Counted from the stretch's first letter, positions 46,801 to 55,783 are shown. The stretch: 64,000 nt of DNA from Dickeya zeae NCPPB 2538 (GCF_000406165.1 NZ_CM001977.1:890689-954688); one strand, 5' to 3'. Made by a program: numbers and translations. The notes: generated by a model from the letters alone, not told the origin.

Positions 46801-47009
46801 ATGACAATCAGGTGCGTTTACGCTTTGTTTCCGGTGGCGATACCTTTACCACACAAGGGCTGCCGCTGGCGGATAACACGCGTCTGATGCGGGCAGGCGT
46901 GGCGGTGGATTTTTCCCGTAATATGCATTTGTCACTGGGGTATCAAGGCGATCGCGCCACCCGCATTAAAGATGACAGCGCTCAGGCGTTATTTAGCATG
47001 GCGTTCTGA
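43863..47009 (+). CDS. Subtilase-domain (S8) autotransporter
   Basis: 1048 residues from the ATG at 43863, which has AGGA eight bases upstream; ATG 43854 and TTG 43824 are alternatives. A long signal region with hydrophobic core ends near PGYAATAED. The S8 domain (about 65-450) keeps His133 (SPHGYWVAG, where most have HGTHVAG), the oxyanion Asn239 (MSAGNEG) and Ser324 (GTSFASP), but the usual catalytic Asp is Asn102 (VGIINR). An autotransporter beta-strand repeat (GAGTLYLTGNDTFAGPTVVEGGKLIVG-type) and passenger stem follow, then a C-terminal 12-strand barrel from about 780 ending in SMAF. It is a type Va secreted or surface protein. Related proteins are Serratia SSP-type proteases; activity here is doubtful. 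Confidence 0.9.
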   Translation: MRMTFQTLGASHAQKTDFFHHICRVVIDNIRVKSVRVKRGCLAIVLLMLSISGAVSPGYAATAEDFRTPEYLRNGAALDSIHAADAYALGYSGAGVTVGIINRVGDLSSNDEFNGKVDSGSHWISDPSSASPHGYWVAGVIGAARNGVGVQGIAYDSNLLTLGTDNSIGDLLQGMVDMTNRPDVKIISNSWGFLFYPDQLSSYSAAMQDLLLNTVVPAYVSAGNVLASQGQLMVMSAGNEGHLTPTLFSALPTVLDNNGLQDNIANTWINVMAYDPSQPTSSAAFIATFSNLAQGATEYSLLAPGVNIITPSTNNTYFRVSGTSFASPYVAGVGALVSQAFPYMSGKQIADVLLSTATPLTGDALPKAVVLANEQYDENQSLTGTAIKVYSTHTGITFTDDELTTLISSLKIKSPYNGMTDDQVRAAILSAAADQNITVMSQSDYQALFGQGVVNAFKAVQGPGLLNAKRLVDSDLSSGTFGGNFALYSIDTKGIDSTWSNDIGQVKNTTNGSALLGLDVGLRKQGAGTLYLTGNDTFAGPTVVEGGKLIVGKVAGDAGHLAGDAWVLSGAILGGHGTINGSVVVQNGGTLSPGNSIGTLTVGNVRFEPGSIYLVEIDQQGNADQLVVTNTAQLAGTVKLVGQAPAHLGAQFTLVKAGTLTGAFDALESTNNSLFLTNALTYNAQSALVSVVRNSVRFSDVAQTANQSAIANAIDNQSGTAVLSAIADLPDADSARRAFDNLNGEFYATARNALIHNSQSVREILNNTMSSAGKGVEPWVSSWGYEGRQDSNGVQAGIKHNGYGVLLGNGTPVGEQGALGVAVGAEKGQITMDSRASRGDLNALHAGVYLSGRALALDLRSGLSYSHITLDSQRGITVSGLDGQATGDYRANLAQGFVEASHRFDFFDNVSVEPYGNTAWVWLQNQAGQEGGNSAALAFDKETSRSAFATGGLRLKVRPLSRLPVSLYGDIGYQHRLTHDDNQVRLRFVSGGDTFTTQGLPLADNTRLMRAGVAVDFSRNMHLSLGYQGDRATRIKDDSAQALFSMAF

Positions 47010-47027
47010 CTGAACGGTACTGTGGGA

Positions 47028-47053
47028 ACTGCGCCTTCCCGGGAAGGCGCAGT
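47028..47053. terminator. Bidirectional stem-loop between autotransporter and tas
   Basis: A perfect 13-bp palindrome (ACTGCGCCTTCCC / GGGAAGGCGCAGT) between two convergent genes, followed by AT-rich DNA (ATATTATC) on the plus side. Confidence 0.75.
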
Positions 47054-47095
47054 ATATTATCAACGTGCACTACACCATTATGAAGCAGTACACCA

Positions 47096-48136
47096 TCACG
47101 GTGCGGGAATAGTAAAGCGGCGGTGGATCGCTTCCAGTTCCGTCAGGATCTCTTCACTGAGCGTCAGGTTCAGGCTATCCAGATTGGTTTTTAACTGTTC
47201 CAGCGTTGTCGCGCCGAGCAGGGTGCTGGCGACAAACGGTTGCTGGCGCACAAACGCCAACGCCATTTGCGCCGGGTCGAGACCGTGCTTCTGTGCCAGC
47301 GCCACATATTCGGCAATGGCTTGCTGGGTATGCGGTGCCGAGTAGCGGACAAAACGACTAAACAGCGTATTACGCGCGCCTGCCGGTTTAGCGCCGTTGA
47401 GGTATTTCCCCGTCAAGGTGCCGAATGCCAGCGGCGAGTAGGCCAGCAGTTCCACGCCTTCATGTTGGCTGACTTCCGCCAGACCGACCTCGAAGCTGCG
47501 GTTCAGCAGACTATAGGGGTTCTGAATAGAGACGATACGCGGCAACTCATGTTTTTCCGCCAGTTGCAAATAGCGCATCACCCCCCATGGGGTTTCGTTC
47601 GATACACCGATATAGCGGATTTTCCCCGCCCGTACCTGTTCGTTTAGCGCTTCCAGGGTTTCCAGTAACGTGACGGCCGGTTTTTCCTGGGTGTACTGGT
47701 AATTGAGCTTGCCGAAGCTGTTGGTCTGACGCTGCGGCCAGTGTAGCTGATACAAGTCGATATAATCGGTGTTCAGGCGTTTGAGACTGTCGTCCAGTGC
47801 GGCGCGGATATTCTTGCGATCCAGCGCCTGCTGCGGGCGTAAGCTACTGTCATTGAGACGCGCCGGTCCTGAGACTTTGCTGGCGATGATCAGCTTTTCA
47901 CGCCCACCGCGGCTTTTCAGCCAGGAACCGATGTAGCTCTCCGTGAGTCCCTGCGTTTCCGGCCGTGGCGGAACCGGGTACATTTCTGCGGTATCAATCA
48001 GATTAACACCGGCGGCAACCGCAAAATCCAACTGGGCATGGGCGTCTGCTTCGCTATTTTGCTCGCCGAAGGTCATGGTACCCAAACCGAGTGTACTGAC
48101 TTCCAAACTGCTGTGGGGAATACGGTGATAGAGCAT
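47096..48136 (-). CDS. tas: NADP(H)-dependent aldo-keto reductase Tas
   Basis: 346 residues, the same length as E. coli Tas. ATG at 48136 has AAGGAAA upstream; the open frame to 48187 adds 17 non-homologous residues. TIM barrel with active-site Asp-Tyr (DTAEMYP), Lys (ASKV) and His (LHWPQR), and the AKR signature GKIRYIGVSNE. Tas suppresses tyrosine auxotrophy in E. coli; its natural substrate is not settled. Start of the second backbone block. Confidence 0.95.
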   Translation of the reverse strand: MLYHRIPHSSLEVSTLGLGTMTFGEQNSEADAHAQLDFAVAAGVNLIDTAEMYPVPPRPETQGLTESYIGSWLKSRGGREKLIIASKVSGPARLNDSSLRPQQALDRKNIRAALDDSLKRLNTDYIDLYQLHWPQRQTNSFGKLNYQYTQEKPAVTLLETLEALNEQVRAGKIRYIGVSNETPWGVMRYLQLAEKHELPRIVSIQNPYSLLNRSFEVGLAEVSQHEGVELLAYSPLAFGTLTGKYLNGAKPAGARNTLFSRFVRYSAPHTQQAIAEYVALAQKHGLDPAQMALAFVRQQPFVASTLLGATTLEQLKTNLDSLNLTLSEEILTELEAIHRRFTIPAP

Positions 48137-48295
48137 TGCGGTTTCCTTTTTATTCTTCTGAGTAACGCGGGTGCGACGGCACCGCAATTTTGACTATAAC
48201 TAAGCTATGACGAGGGGGGAAGACCCTTTGTGCGGTCAGACTACGCATTGATCAGGGCAAAAACGACGTCCCCCTGAGCGGGAGACTGCAACGAA

Positions 48296-48325
48296 GGCGG
48301 TTTGGTACGTATCCTTCAAACCGCC
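48296..48325 (-). terminator. Stem-loop after ygdR
   Basis: GGCGGTTTG / CAAACCGCC, 9-bp stem with a 12-base loop, 13 bases past the ygdR stop. No U-run. Confidence 0.5.
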
Positions 48326-48337
48326 CTGAATCACCCA

Positions 48338-48556
48338 TTAGCGTTCCATTATCTGAGAAACACCGTCGTTGTTGACCTGGTGTTGTACACCATCTTCATC
48401 AGTATAACTGAGCAGTCCGGTTGCGGGATCCAGCACGGGCTTTCCTTTGGTCAACAGCATCTGACCGTCTTTCGTGGCGATAACATAGTGGCTGGCACAG
48501 CCGGAGAGTAGGACCACAAAAGTCAGGGCAATGGCGGTTGTTATCCGTGATCGCAT
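48338..48556 (-). CDS. ygdR: Small lipoprotein YgdI/YgdR family (DUF903)
   Basis: 72 residues. Lipobox LSGC at residues 17-20, then SHYVIATKDGQMLLTKGKP, the DUF903 signature. Presumed inner- or outer-membrane lipoprotein of unknown role. Gene order mutH-ygdQ-ygdR-tas is as in E. coli. Confidence 0.93.
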   Translation of the reverse strand: MRSRITTAIALTFVVLLSGCASHYVIATKDGQMLLTKGKPVLDPATGLLSYTDEDGVQHQVNNDGVSQIMER

Positions 48557-48674
48557 GCTGAATTTACCTATTGTTTAGCAAAAAAATTGAATATTTTTTC
48601 AGTCTAGCAAAGCGTCGTTCGGATGAGGTTAGGATTTATGGTAAAAAAATTAAAAAGATACGTAAGGATAAGCG

Positions 48675-48700
48675 GGGAAACGGTGAATACACCGTTTCCC
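48675..48700 (-). terminator. Stem-loop after ygdQ
   Basis: Perfect 11-bp stem GGGAAACGGTG / CACCGTTTCCC with a four-base loop, ten bases beyond the ygdQ stop. No long U-run on the minus strand. Confidence 0.6.
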
Positions 48701-48709
48701 GCCAGAGAA

Positions 48710-49426
48710 TTACTGATTTTTGACGGATTTCTTACCGCGCATCAGGTTCAGCGCTTCCACCGACATAGAGAAGAACATGGCGAAATAGATGTAGCCTTTC
48801 GGCACATGAATCGCGACGCTTTCAAGAATCAGTGTAAAGCCCACCAGAATCAGGAACGACAACGCCAGCATTTTCACCGAGGGGTGACGGTCGACGAACT
48901 CACCGATAGGGCGTGCGGAAAACATCATGACACCGACGGCAATCACCACGGCAGCCATCATGATAAACAGGTGGTCAGACAGGCCAACGGCGGTGATCAC
49001 AGAATCCAGGCTGAAGATGATATCCAGCAGCATAATTTGCACGATGGCACCGAAGAACGAATGTACCTGTGATGTATGATCTTCCGAGCCGCCCTCGATC
49101 GTTTCGTGAATTTCTTTGCTGGATTTCCAGATAAGGAACAGACCACCGAGGAACAAGATCAGGTCGCGTGCCGAAACGGCTTGTCCGAATACGCTAAACA
49201 GTGGATTGGTCAGCCTGATAACCCAGGCGATGGACGCCAGCAGGCAGAGCCGCATCAGCATGGCGCAGAGTAAACCGATACGTCTGGCTTTATTCTGTTG
49301 ATGTTTAGGCAGTTTGGCGACAACCAGCGACAAAAAGATGATGTTGTCGATACCAAGGACGATTTCCAATATGGTGAGGGTCCCTAGCGCCAGCCAGGCA
49401 TTAGGGTCTGCGATCCAATCGAACAT
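48710..49426 (-). CDS. ygdQ: TerC-family integral membrane protein YgdQ
   Basis: 238 residues, seven or so membrane helices. The TerC motifs LEIVLGIDNIIFLSLV and LLDIIFSLDSVITAVGL carry the paired Asp residues thought to bind metal. TerC proteins take part in metal (Mn) handling and tellurite resistance; the role of YgdQ is not established. Confidence 0.94.
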   Translation of the reverse strand: MFDWIADPNAWLALGTLTILEIVLGIDNIIFLSLVVAKLPKHQQNKARRIGLLCAMLMRLCLLASIAWVIRLTNPLFSVFGQAVSARDLILFLGGLFLIWKSSKEIHETIEGGSEDHTSQVHSFFGAIVQIMLLDIIFSLDSVITAVGLSDHLFIMMAAVVIAVGVMMFSARPIGEFVDRHPSVKMLALSFLILVGFTLILESVAIHVPKGYIYFAMFFSMSVEALNLMRGKKSVKNQ

Positions 49427-49601
49427 TATCTCAGTGCATCCTTAAACGAAATGTAAATGACTATTATCTCCGGCCTGATGCCGCACAGGCAAGCGGATTT
49501 ATCGCCGCCTTCTTTTCAGACGACAGTGTCGGCCAGCCATGTATCCGGTGATAACGCGATACAGTAGGCATAGACGCCTGGTATACGGCCGCGTTGGAGT
49601 A

Positions 49602-50288
49602 TTACAACAGAAAATGGCGGGCCAATAGCGGGGTGGTAAAGGTTTTCTTCAGATAAAAACCGCGTGGTAGCGTCATAATCGGTTGCCCGTGTTCGCCAAT
49701 CGCCTCCGTCAGTGACCGGCTATTGGCGGCTTTGGGGCGCAATTGCAACACCTCGCCGTGACGGGCGGTAATGCTTTCCACCTTGCCCAACACAATCAAA
49801 TCCATCAGTTCTTCCCAATCCTGACGTAATTGTTGTTCTTCTTCAGGACTGGGGCTCCACAACAGCGGCGCACCGATACGCCGCTCCCCCAGCGGAATAG
49901 GGCGTGAACCTTCCACCGGAATCCACAGTACTCTGGCCAATTTATGGCGCACATGGCTACTTTCCCAGGTGACGCCGCTGTTGCCAGTGAGCGGCGCTAC
50001 GCAGACAAAGGTAGTCTCCAGCGGACGCCCTTGTTCATCCACCGGGATGGTTTTTAACTCAATCCCGATATCGGGGAAGTCCTGCTCGGGTTTGCTACCG
50101 GCGCTGGCACCCAGAAAGCGTTCCAGCAAGACGCCTATCCAGCCTTTGTCGCGTTTCAGGTCGGCAGGCAACGGTAATTGGGCGATACGAGCCAGTTCCG
50201 CCAGTGAGTAACCAGCCAGAGCTTGTGCCCGTAGCAACAGTGTGTGTTCGCTGTCCGGCGGTACCTGATGGGGCGTGGGTGTCTGCAT
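49602..50288 (-). CDS. mutH: DNA mismatch repair endonuclease MutH
   Basis: 228 residues. The catalytic D-x6-E-x-K is exactly at Asp70, Glu77 and Lys79 (DFPDIGIELK), as in E. coli. It nicks the unmethylated strand at hemimethylated GATC after MutS/MutL activation. It implies Dam-directed mismatch repair, consistent with Enterobacterales. Divergent from rppH over a 771-base gap. Confidence 0.97.
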   Translation of the reverse strand: MQTPTPHQVPPDSEHTLLLRAQALAGYSLAELARIAQLPLPADLKRDKGWIGVLLERFLGASAGSKPEQDFPDIGIELKTIPVDEQGRPLETTFVCVAPLTGNSGVTWESSHVRHKLARVLWIPVEGSRPIPLGERRIGAPLLWSPSPEEEQQLRQDWEELMDLIVLGKVESITARHGEVLQLRPKAANSRSLTEAIGEHGQPIMTLPRGFYLKKTFTTPLLARHFLL

Positions 50289-50494
50289 GGATCGAGTATC
50301 CGTTACTGATAACAGGGTTGATTAAAAAAAGTACAGCTATAACGGGGGATAACGTCAGGTATTCAGCTATTCAGGAAAAAAATAATAATAGCATGATTCT
50401 TTTATAATTTTTCTCCGACTCCCCACAGTGAAAAACATACTGCCGGTTTTTGTTCATGACAAGACACCGACAATGAACAGGATTTTACACCATG

Positions 50495-50503
50495 TTATCC
50501 ACA
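50495..50503 (+). promoter_or_regulatory. DnaA box
   Basis: TTATCCACA, a perfect match to the DnaA consensus TTATNCACA. Confidence 0.6.
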
Positions 50504-50613
50504 GATTTTTGGGATAACTGGGATAACTCAGGATTACTGTTTTGATTTACAGCCTTGACGGGCGGTGTTTTTGCTGGTTTTGCTGATTTTTTGGCTGGTT
50601 TTCCCGCTTTGCC

Positions 50614-50622
50614 TGTGGATAA
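50614..50622 (-). promoter_or_regulatory. DnaA box
   Basis: TGTGGATAA on the plus strand, i.e. TTATCCACA on the minus strand; perfect consensus. Confidence 0.6.
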
Positions 50623-51059
50623 AACCGGCGTAGTGCGATCTTTCGCCATTCTGAAAACCGGATTTGCACCGGGTAGTGGTGAGAAGTGGATTGAACGGGG
50701 AAAAGCCGGTTAATTCGTTGAAAGGGAATGGCAATTTAGCGGGGTAGATCACGCTCACATAAAAGCTGCTATGAGTTTTGCTCACTTTTTCATGATGTTC
50801 TTCACAAAGATGTCCACAGAAAAAGTGAATAAACCGACGGAATTGCCATGCGAATGTTTATAACTTCGATCCTATCTGTGGGTTACCGATGTGTTATCTA
50901 AAATCTCGTGGGAATGGCAAGGCTGCGACCCAGGCCACCGACTGTGTCGCGATTGGAGCAAACACATCAATAAAAGGGAAGTAAAGCGGGAGTTTACCGT
51001 CTGTCAGGAGTGTGAAACAATCGAGTCATCTTTGCATTCTAGTTTATCGAGGTAGTCCG

Positions 51060-51587
51060 GTGATCGACGATGATGGCTACCGCCCGAATGTTGGTATTGT
51101 AATTTGTAATCGGCAGGGTCAGGTATTGTGGGCTCGCCGCTACGGCCAGCACTCCTGGCAGTTTCCTCAAGGGGGGATCAACCCCGGAGAAAGCGCGGAA
51201 CAAGCCATGTACCGCGAACTGTTCGAGGAGGTGGGGCTGCGGAAAAAGGACGTTCGTATCCTGGCTTCCACCCGAAGCTGGTTACGCTATAAATTGCCAA
51301 AACGTTTGGTGCGTTGGGATACAAAACCGGTATGTATCGGCCAAAAGCAAAAATGGTTTCTGCTACAGTTAATGTGTAATGAATCCGACATCAATATGCA
51401 AAGCAGCGGCACCCCGGAATTCGACGGATGGCGTTGGGTGAGCTACTGGTATCCGGTACGCCAGGTGGTGTCGTTCAAACGAGATGTTTACCGTAAGGTG
51501 ATGAAGGAGTTTGTCATCGCCGTGATGCAGCTACAGGAGAATTCGGCTACCCGAATATCATCAGGCACCAGACGAAAACGAGGATAA
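51060..51587 (+). CDS. rppH: RNA pyrophosphohydrolase RppH (NudH)
   Basis: 175 residues from the GTG at 51060, where E. coli RppH also begins (IDDDGYRPNVGIVICN); GAGGT precedes it. An ATG at 51012 in frame adds 16 unrelated residues. Nudix box GGINPGESAEQAMYRELFEEVGL. It converts 5'-triphosphate mRNA ends to monophosphate and so starts RNase E decay. Followed by ptsP after 14 bases, as in E. coli. Confidence 0.96.
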   Translation: MIDDDGYRPNVGIVICNRQGQVLWARRYGQHSWQFPQGGINPGESAEQAMYRELFEEVGLRKKDVRILASTRSWLRYKLPKRLVRWDTKPVCIGQKQKWFLLQLMCNESDINMQSSGTPEFDGWRWVSYWYPVRQVVSFKRDVYRKVMKEFVIAVMQLQENSATRISSGTRRKRG

Positions 51588-51601
51588 TCCGACACATCAT
51601 G

Positions 51602-53848
51602 ATGCTCACGCGACTGCGAGAAATTATTGAAAAGGTTGCGGCCGCGGCCCGGCTGAGTGATGCGTTGGACATTCTGGTTAATGAAACCTGTCTGGCGATG
51701 GATACGGAAGTCTGTTCTATCTATCTGGCTGATCACGATCGTCAATGTTATTACCTGATGGCGACGCGCGGGTTGAAAAAGCCGCGCGGTCGTACCATCA
51801 CGCTGGCGTTTGGGCAGGGGATTGTCGGCCTGGTGGGCGATCGCGCGGAGCCTATCAATCTGGCGGATGCGCAAAGCCACCCCAGTTTCAAGTTCATTCC
51901 CGCTGTCCGTGAACAGCATTTTCGGTCATTTTTGGGTGTGCCGATTATCCACCGACGCCAGTTGTTGGGTGTGCTGGTGGTGCAGCAGCGCGAGCACCGG
52001 CAGTTCGACAAAAACGAAGAGTCGTTTATGGTGACGCTGGCCACCCAGATGGCGGCCATCCTTTCCCAATCCCAGATGAAAGCGTTGTTCGGGCAATTCC
52101 GCCAGACACGCATTAAAGCGATGGCGGCTTCTTCCGGTGTCGCTATCGCTCCGGGCTGGCAGGACCGTAGCCAGCCGTCGTTGGAGCTGGTATTCCCGGC
52201 CTCCAGTCTTGACAGCGATCGTGAGCGTTCCCGGTTGTTGGTAGCGATGGAAGAGGCTGGCGCGGAGTTTCGGCGTTTCAGCAAACGTTTTAGCGCCAGC
52301 TCGCAAAAAGAGAGCGCAGCCATCTTCGATTTCTATTCCCACTTGCTCAACGATGCCCGTCTGAAACGCGAATTGTTTCAGGAGGTGGATACCGGCAGTG
52401 TGGCCGAGTGGGCTGTCAAAGTCGTGATTGAGCGGTTCGCGGCGCAGTTTGCCAGTCTACAGGATCCTTACCTGCGCGATCGTTCCAGTGACCTGCGTGC
52501 GTTAGGTCAGCGTCTGCTGTTCCATCTTGACGACAATGCCCAAAGCAATGGGCAGTGGCCGCCGCGCTTTATTCTGGTGGCCGACGAACTGACCGCCACA
52601 TTGCTGGCCGAGGTACCGCAGGATCGTCTGGCTGGGGTGGTGGCCTATGACGGTGCCGCCAATTCTCACGCCGCTATTTTGGTGCGAGCGATGGGCATCC
52701 CCACTTTGATGGGCGCGGATATTCAGCCTGATCTGCTGCATCAGCGCTTGCTGGTGCTGGATGGGTATCGCGGCGAGCTACTGGTGGACCCGGAGCCGGT
52801 GCTGGTGCAGGAGTATCAACGCCTGCTGAGCGAAGAAAACGAGCTCACCCGGCTGGCGGAAGACGATATGGAACGCCCGGCGGTGCTGAAAAGCGGTGAA
52901 CGGGTGGATGTGATGCTCAATGCTGGTCTGAGTGCCGAGCATGAGAAGCGTTTTATCAATCAGGTTGACGGCGTCGGCCTGTATCGCACCGAGATTCCGT
53001 TCATGCTGCAAAACGGCTTCCCGTCGGAAGAGGAGCAGATGACGCAATATGAAGGCATGTTGCGGCTGTATCCGACCCGACCGGTGACGTTGCGTACGCT
53101 GGATATCGGCGCTGACAAGCAGTTGCCTTATCTGCCCATCAGTGAGGAAAACCCTTGTCTGGGCTGGCGCGGTATTCGTGTCACGCTGGACCAGCCGGAA
53201 ATCTTCATGATTCAGGTTCGTGCCATGCTGCGTGCTAACGCCCATATCGGCAATTTGAGCATTTTACTGCCGATGATCAACAGCCTGGATGAGATTGACG
53301 AGGCAAAACGGCTGATCGACCGGGCCGCGGCGGAGGTGTCTGAACTGCTTGGTTTTCCGTCGCCGCGCCCGCGCATCGGCATTATGATTGAAGTGCCGTC
53401 GGTGTTATTCCTGTTGCCGCATCTGGCATCTCGTATCGATTTTGTTTCCGTCGGCACCAATGATCTGACCCAGTACTTACTGGCGGTAGATCGCAATAAC
53501 CCACACGTTGGTTCGCTTTACGACAGCTTGCATCCCTCAATGTTGCAGGCGCTGAACATGATAATCACCCAGTGCCATCATTATCGGCTGCCTGTTTCGG
53601 TGTGTGGCGAGATGGCCGGCGAACCGATGGGTGCGTTGTTGCTGATTGGTCTTGGGTTCCGTACGCTGAGCATGAACGGGCGCAGCGTTGCCCGCATCAA
53701 ATACCTGTTGCGCCGCATTGGCGAGGATGAAACGCGCCAACTGGTCAACAAAGTGCTTAACGCGCAAACCGCCAGCGAAGTCCGCCAGTGGGCGTCGATT
53801 TTCATTGAAGAGCGGGGATTGGGCGGTTTGATTCGCGGCGGGCGTTAA
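51602..53848 (+). CDS. ptsP: Phosphoenolpyruvate-protein phosphotransferase EI-Ntr
   Basis: 748 residues from the second of two adjacent Met codons (51599, 51602), the E. coli length. GAF domain at about 1-160, then the EI-like part; the phosphorylated His356 is in GAANSHAAIL, and the PEP-binding C-terminal barrel has GTNDLTQYLLAVDRNN and the Cys of SVCGEMAGEP. It starts the nitrogen phosphotransfer chain (PtsP-NPr-PtsN). Co-transcription with rppH is likely. Confidence 0.96.
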   Translation: MLTRLREIIEKVAAAARLSDALDILVNETCLAMDTEVCSIYLADHDRQCYYLMATRGLKKPRGRTITLAFGQGIVGLVGDRAEPINLADAQSHPSFKFIPAVREQHFRSFLGVPIIHRRQLLGVLVVQQREHRQFDKNEESFMVTLATQMAAILSQSQMKALFGQFRQTRIKAMAASSGVAIAPGWQDRSQPSLELVFPASSLDSDRERSRLLVAMEEAGAEFRRFSKRFSASSQKESAAIFDFYSHLLNDARLKRELFQEVDTGSVAEWAVKVVIERFAAQFASLQDPYLRDRSSDLRALGQRLLFHLDDNAQSNGQWPPRFILVADELTATLLAEVPQDRLAGVVAYDGAANSHAAILVRAMGIPTLMGADIQPDLLHQRLLVLDGYRGELLVDPEPVLVQEYQRLLSEENELTRLAEDDMERPAVLKSGERVDVMLNAGLSAEHEKRFINQVDGVGLYRTEIPFMLQNGFPSEEEQMTQYEGMLRLYPTRPVTLRTLDIGADKQLPYLPISEENPCLGWRGIRVTLDQPEIFMIQVRAMLRANAHIGNLSILLPMINSLDEIDEAKRLIDRAAAEVSELLGFPSPRPRIGIMIEVPSVLFLLPHLASRIDFVSVGTNDLTQYLLAVDRNNPHVGSLYDSLHPSMLQALNMIITQCHHYRLPVSVCGEMAGEPMGALLLIGLGFRTLSMNGRSVARIKYLLRRIGEDETRQLVNKVLNAQTASEVRQWASIFIEERGLGGLIRGGR

Positions 53849-54071
53849 ACGCAGGCTGTTCGATTTCTTTGTCTGGATTTCTCGATCCTGATTCCCTCAT
53901 CCGGGCTGCGTTGCCCGGAAATGTTTACAGTTCTTTTATTCCCTCGCTGCCAACTGTTTCTACTGGCTATGCTATTATGCGCAACCGCAGACGGGCGATG
54001 GCGGTGCTGCCTTCTCTCGGCCCCTTAATAGCCCCGAAATCAGGGACAAAGCAACAAGAATGTGGTGATCG

Positions 54072-54935
54072 ATGACGACGAGCTATCTGGAATTTCCCAA
54101 GTTTGATCCGGTAATTTTTTCATTAGGACCGGTTTCCCTGCACTGGTATGGATTGATGTATTTGGTCGGGTTTGTTTTCGCCATGTGGCTGGCGGTGCGC
54201 CGGGCGAACAAACCGGGTAGCGGATGGCACAAAGACGAAGTAGAAAACCTGCTCTATTTCGGTTTTCTTGGCGTGTTTGTCGGCGGCCGTCTGGGTTATG
54301 TATTGTTTTATGCCCTTCCTTTATTTCTGGATAATCCGCTCTATCTGTTCCGGGTGTGGGACGGTGGCATGTCTTTCCACGGCGGGTTATTGGGTGTTAT
54401 CACGGTTATGCTGTGGTTTGCGCACCGTACCAAACGCCATTTCTTCCAGGTTTCTGATTTCATTGCTCCATTGATTCCGTTTGGTCTGGGTGCGGGTCGC
54501 CTGGGTAACTTCATTAATGGTGAACTGTGGGGCCGTGTCACGACAGACACGCCGTGGGCGATGCTGTTCCCCGGTTCTCGCGGCGAGGATATGGCGCTGG
54601 CGGCGGGCAACCCGCAGTGGCAGGCTATTTTTAACCAATACGGTGTATTGCCGCGTCATCCGTCGCAGTTGTATGAACTGGCGCTGGAAGGGGTGGTGCT
54701 GTTCATCATTCTGAATGTGTTTATTCGTAAACCGCGCCCGATGGGTAGCGTGTCCGGGCTGTTTCTAATTGGCTACGGCTGTTTCCGTATTATTGTGGAA
54801 TTTTTCCGCCAGCCGGATGCACAATTGGGGCTGTTTAGCGGCATCAGTATGGGGCAGATTCTGTCGGTACCGATGGTGTTAGCGGGTATTTTGATGATGG
54901 TATGGGCGTACCGTCGCCAGTCAGCCCGGCAGTAA
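54072..54935 (+). CDS. lgt: Prolipoprotein diacylglyceryl transferase
   Basis: 287 residues, seven membrane helices. Contains HGGLLGV with the essential His, and the Lgt signature GRLGNFINGELWGR. It moves diacylglycerol from phosphatidylglycerol to the lipobox Cys of prolipoproteins. 31 bases ahead of thyA. The 223 bases between ptsP and lgt probably hold a promoter (TATGCTATTAT at about 53967). Confidence 0.97.
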   Translation: MTTSYLEFPKFDPVIFSLGPVSLHWYGLMYLVGFVFAMWLAVRRANKPGSGWHKDEVENLLYFGFLGVFVGGRLGYVLFYALPLFLDNPLYLFRVWDGGMSFHGGLLGVITVMLWFAHRTKRHFFQVSDFIAPLIPFGLGAGRLGNFINGELWGRVTTDTPWAMLFPGSRGEDMALAAGNPQWQAIFNQYGVLPRHPSQLYELALEGVVLFIILNVFIRKPRPMGSVSGLFLIGYGCFRIIVEFFRQPDAQLGLFSGISMGQILSVPMVLAGILMMVWAYRRQSARQ

Positions 54936-54966
54936 TTGTTGATAAAATTATTGAGATAGAGGTGGT

Positions 54967-55761
54967 ATGAAACAGTATCTGGAACTGATGAAAAAAGTGC
55001 TCGAAGAAGGGACTCCCAAGGATGACCGCACGGGCACGGGAACGTTATCGATTTTCGGTCATCAGATGCGTTTCAACCTGCAGGAAGGGTTCCCGCTGGT
55101 GACCACTAAGCGTTGCCACCTGCGCTCGATCATCCACGAACTGTTGTGGTTTCTCAATGGCGATACCAATGTCGGTTACCTGCATGACAATAAGGTCACC
55201 ATTTGGGATGAATGGGCGGACGAGAATGGCGATTTGGGGCCGGTTTACGGTAAGCAGTGGCGTGCCTGGGGCGCGGCGGATGGCCGTCAGATAGACCAAC
55301 TCCAGACTGTGCTAAAACAACTGAAACAGGATCCGGATTCGCGTCGCATCATCGTTTCCGCCTGGAATGTGGGTGAACTGGATAAAATGGCGCTGGCACC
55401 GTGCCATGCTTTTTTCCAGTTCTACGTGGCTAACGGTAAACTCTCCTGCCAGTTGTACCAGCGCTCCTGCGACATCTTCCTTGGCCTGCCATTTAACATC
55501 GCCAGCTATGCGTTGCTGGTGCACATGATGGCGCAGCAGTGCGATCTGGAAGTCGGCGATTTCGTCTGGACCGGTGGCGATACCCATCTATATAACAACC
55601 ACCTGGAACAGACTCGCCTGCAGCTCAGCCGCGAGCCGCGTCCCTTGCCGAAGCTGGTTATCAAGCGCCGCCCGGAGTCGTTGTTTGATTATCGTTTTGA
55701 AGATTTTGACATTGAGGGATATGACCCACACCCGGCCATCAAGGCACCGGTCGCGGTCTAA
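54967..55761 (+). CDS. thyA: Thymidylate synthase
   Basis: 264 residues, exactly the E. coli length. Nucleophile Cys146 in LAPCHAFFQF; RSCDIFLGLPFNIASYA binds dUMP. It makes dTMP from dUMP with methylene-tetrahydrofolate. AGAGGTGGT upstream is a strong ribosome-binding site; expression is linked to lgt in E. coli. Confidence 0.98.
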   Translation: MKQYLELMKKVLEEGTPKDDRTGTGTLSIFGHQMRFNLQEGFPLVTTKRCHLRSIIHELLWFLNGDTNVGYLHDNKVTIWDEWADENGDLGPVYGKQWRAWGAADGRQIDQLQTVLKQLKQDPDSRRIIVSAWNVGELDKMALAPCHAFFQFYVANGKLSCQLYQRSCDIFLGLPFNIASYALLVHMMAQQCDLEVGDFVWTGGDTHLYNNHLEQTRLQLSREPRPLPKLVIKRRPESLFDYRFEDFDIEGYDPHPAIKAPVAV

Positions 55762-55783
55762 ATCTTAATCCCACACGAATCTC

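Larger units (their letters stand above)
50289..51059. other. mutH-rppH intergenic region with two DnaA boxes
   Basis: 771 bases without a convincing gene. Perfect DnaA-box matches TTATCCACA lie at 50495-50503 (plus) and 50614-50622 (minus), 110 bases apart and facing each other. A direct repeat GGATAACTG-GGATAACT lies at 50512-50529. Weaker matches occur at about 50811 and 50878. An 83-codon frame (50534-50785, minus) lacks a start signal and homology. It should hold the mutH and rppH promoters. Confidence 0.6.

Noticed and set aside
50534..50785. 83-codon frame on the minus strand between mutH and rppH
   Set aside because: No start signal, no resemblance to known proteins, biased composition; better explained as chance in a regulatory region.
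50289..51059. Chromosomal replication origin
   Set aside because: Only two perfect DnaA boxes, no AT-rich 13-mers, no gidA/mioC/dnaA neighbours; oriC is not expected here.
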